This document shows positions 61,835-64,000 of a DNA stretch of 64,000 nucleotides, one piece after another. Position numbers and translations under genes: made by a program. Positions within the stretch are counted from its first letter, which is position 1. Every line of letters starts with the position of its first letter. The notes beneath the pieces are model-generated. The model was not told the origin of the DNA, did not search any database, and was given only the letters and a program-made list of their open reading frames with translations. The stretch comes from Archegozetes longisetosus (Eukaryota > Arthropoda > Arachnida > Sarcoptiformes > Trhypochthoniidae), in the NCBI GenBank assembly GCA_018873245.2, contig JAEMBT020000003.1, positions 8,823,843 to 8,887,842 on the forward strand, in the 5' to 3' direction.

Positions 61835-64000
61835 GAAGATTGCATGTTAAACGGCTGTGCAAAATAAGAATACATTAATATTTGATGCTTTAAAGCTGAG
61901 AGAAAGTGCACTTCAATAAATTTTGAGTATTCATTGATAGGTCAATGCTATTGTTATTGACAAGTGATAGCATATAATCAATTATTTCTCTCCAGTCATT
62001 CGTTCAATAGTAAAACTTCTTCCTTTCGGAACTGACACTAAATTTGATTATTACAAGAGAAGAGCATAGAGTTAATCAAAGGTTAAGAACTCGATATTGT
62101 AATCATATTAGATTGAAAATTTAAATTAGAAAAACAGTGATTCAATTCTGAGTCCATTCATCAAAACTGAATTAAACGTTCAAATTGCAGACTTGACTTT
62201 GTGAGTTTGATTAAAGCATAAATCATATGAAGTTTTACAGTTTGAATGATAGTACTTTTTTCTTCTTATAATTGCTTTGTAGAAGACTGGATATGATTTT
62301 ATGATTTTATGATTTTCGCCTTCACCGACGAGTTGTGGCGAAAAAAATTGCAAATTTTGGCGAACAATAGCACTTCTAAATTCTACTGAACAAAGTCAGG
62401 GCAATTGTTTGTTAGTTTTTGAGCAATAGCGATGAGTTTGAAAATTTGAAGGCATTTTCACTCTCTCAGAGGTCGAGTGTCTGTCTAGAGATTACATTTG
62501 AAATTTAACATAAACTCTTGTTACGCACTAACAGATACTCAACAAGTAATTCAAAACTATAAAATCGGTCATTTAGGGGTCAAAATAATTGAAATAATTT
62601 GAAGAACACGATTCCTAAACAACTTAAACCAAGCAAATAATACTGTATTTATTTAAGTTTGAAATTGCAATTCTAGAAATTGAAAACTTGCAAGTTTTAG
62701 ACTTATCAGTGAAAAAAAGTTAGAAAATGTTTGGTATGTTCTGAGGGGACTCATAAAGATTCAAATGAATATAGATATGTTAAATTTGTAGTACTTTTAA
62801 TAATTGCTGATAGTTATTAGCAATCATTAAGATATTATTGTGAGTATCATAATTACGAGACTGAATGATGGAGACAACTAAATAAGTCCTTCCATTAGAC
62901 TCACTTATGATCAAATCCAAGTGCGGCTTATTTTTAAACTCACTAATAAACTGTGAGAAACAGCAATTAAAATGTCTCCAAAGCTGAAACCGAGTCCTAA
63001 TTATCTAAGTAAATAATTTTTAAGACTGAATTACAGACTATAATTTGATTTAAGATCCATCTGAAATGTCACTCACTACACCTAAAACTGGAGTGATCTT
63101 AAGTAGTTTTGTTTTAATTGATTTCAATATGTCATACTATTTCCAATTTTACTTTCATATTATTTAATAAACTCAAGATTGGTTGGTAGAAAACTTGAAA
63201 AAGCGAATAACTAAATCAAATTAAGTTGACATGTATGTTGACTTGCGAGCAAGGGACCTGTTGTCATATTAATGGATAAGTCAACAAACCGTTCGAACTC
63301 AAACTCTATCAGTCAATGGGATCTATAAAATTGATTGCAGTCATGAATAGCATGTAGTCAAAAGTTAGAAAAAATTTCAGATTCTCTTCTTTTTACGTGA
63401 AATCAAGTTTTTACTTTCGAGATTATGCTACGATATTTAGATCGAAATCAATGCCATAATTCAAAGGCAACATTAAATTTATAATGTTGAACACAGGAGA
63501 TACTATATTGCTTCATGAACATTCAGGTATTAGAATAGCTATTATAGTCTGATCTATAAGAAGCTATTTTTCACTCTTAATTGTAGTTCTTTCCACGAAC
63601 TTAATTCTCGTGAGAATCTACTTGAATCTGGAATCTTGGATAACACTATTTAGTGGAAAGATTTTCAAAATAAAAAAATCAAAATAAAGCGAATTAAAAA
63701 TAAACAACCAGGCTAATTGACAAGGAAAATGTGTAGAAGGTAAGTCTCCTTTAATACTTGACTTGATCTTTCCTAATATACGTGTGAAAATACTCATCAT
63801 AGGTATATATATATAAGCATATACAAACATCTCCTTGTTCTTAATGCATACAAAAAAGATGTTTTTTGTGTCATAATTAAAATCAAATTGGCTTTTATCG
63901 CCTGATTTATGAAAAAGAAAGAAACTATATCCTCATAAAGTTGCAAACTTTGATTTCCATGGAATAGTGTTCCTCTGAGAAAGCTGTGGCTATTGTTACA

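Larger units (their letters stand above)
55700..64000. other. Gene desert upstream of gene C with long simple-sequence tracts
   Basis: I find no supported gene in 8.3 kb. It holds (TC)n at 58175-58203, compound (AC)n(TC)n at 60995-61019, (AG)n at 61771-61831 and a 17-base repeat at about 60716-60760 ('ataggataca' units). Open frames of 80-102 codons (56028-56273 -, 57958-58215 +, 59833-60141 +) show no recognisable domain. The Ser-Leu repeat frames come from the simple repeats. Confidence 0.5.

Noticed and set aside
61653..61911. Ser-Leu repeat proteins on the - strand.
   Set aside because: They are the translation of the (AG)n microsatellite; the similar + strand case at 58178 comes from (TC)n.
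1..64000. tRNA, rRNA and CRISPR features.
   Set aside because: Scanned by eye for T-arm-like motifs, rRNA blocks and spaced repeats; nothing convincing. A covariance-model search would be needed to exclude small RNA genes.

Overview
The window is A+T-rich eukaryotic DNA (roughly 70% A+T by eye), with split genes, GT-AG introns, microsatellites and small DNA-transposon relics. The recognisable genes point to an ecdysozoan animal, most likely an arthropod: three genes encode PAN/apple + zona pellucida (ZP) transmembrane proteins of the type that builds the apical extracellular matrix under cuticle, and the two housekeeping genes (prefoldin subunit 1, complex III subunit 8) look animal. I could not place the species from sequence alone. 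There is no bacterial gene organisation, no CRISPR array, and no rRNA or tRNA gene that I can see.

Layout. 0.4-2.75 kb: two decayed, tandemly duplicated copies of an OMA1-like M48 metallopeptidase. 3.15-4.09 kb: convergent intronless genes for prefoldin subunit 1 (+) and UQCRQ (-). 4.1-12.0 kb: intergenic, with short repeats and a few weak exon-like segments. 12.0-19.6 kb: PAN-ZP gene A (+, 8 exons, 658 aa). 19.6-24.2 kb: intergenic. 24.2-32.7 kb: PAN-ZP gene B (-, 8 exons, 700 aa), convergent with A. 32.7-43.2 kb: gene desert containing a 247-bp hAT-type MITE. 43.2-43.9 kb: single-exon gene (-) for a secreted, cysteine-rich, probably GPI-anchored protein of unknown function. 46.64-47.71 kb: a TA-flanked 1.07-kb terminal-inverted-repeat element. 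48.8-55.7 kb: PAN-ZP gene C (-, 9 exons, 687 aa), with a second hAT-type MITE in its longest intron. 55.7-64 kb: gene desert with long (TC)n, (AC)n and (AG)n tracts.

How the genes relate. A, B and C share one plan: signal-peptide exon, three PAN modules each on its own phase 1-1 exon, ZP-N exon, short linker exon, ZP-C with a polybasic furin-type site, and a transmembrane tail. They are local duplicates, with A and B closest. C is a mosaic: its signal/PAN/ZP-N half is close to A and B, but its linker, ZP-C and tail are strongly diverged and have two extra introns. Products of such genes normally reach the apical membrane, are cleaved after the ZP domain, and polymerise into filaments; co-expression of the three would be expected but is not shown here.

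Exon borders were assigned by hand from splice signals, matching phases and comparison of the three paralogues. Each reconstructed reading frame is open and a multiple of three.
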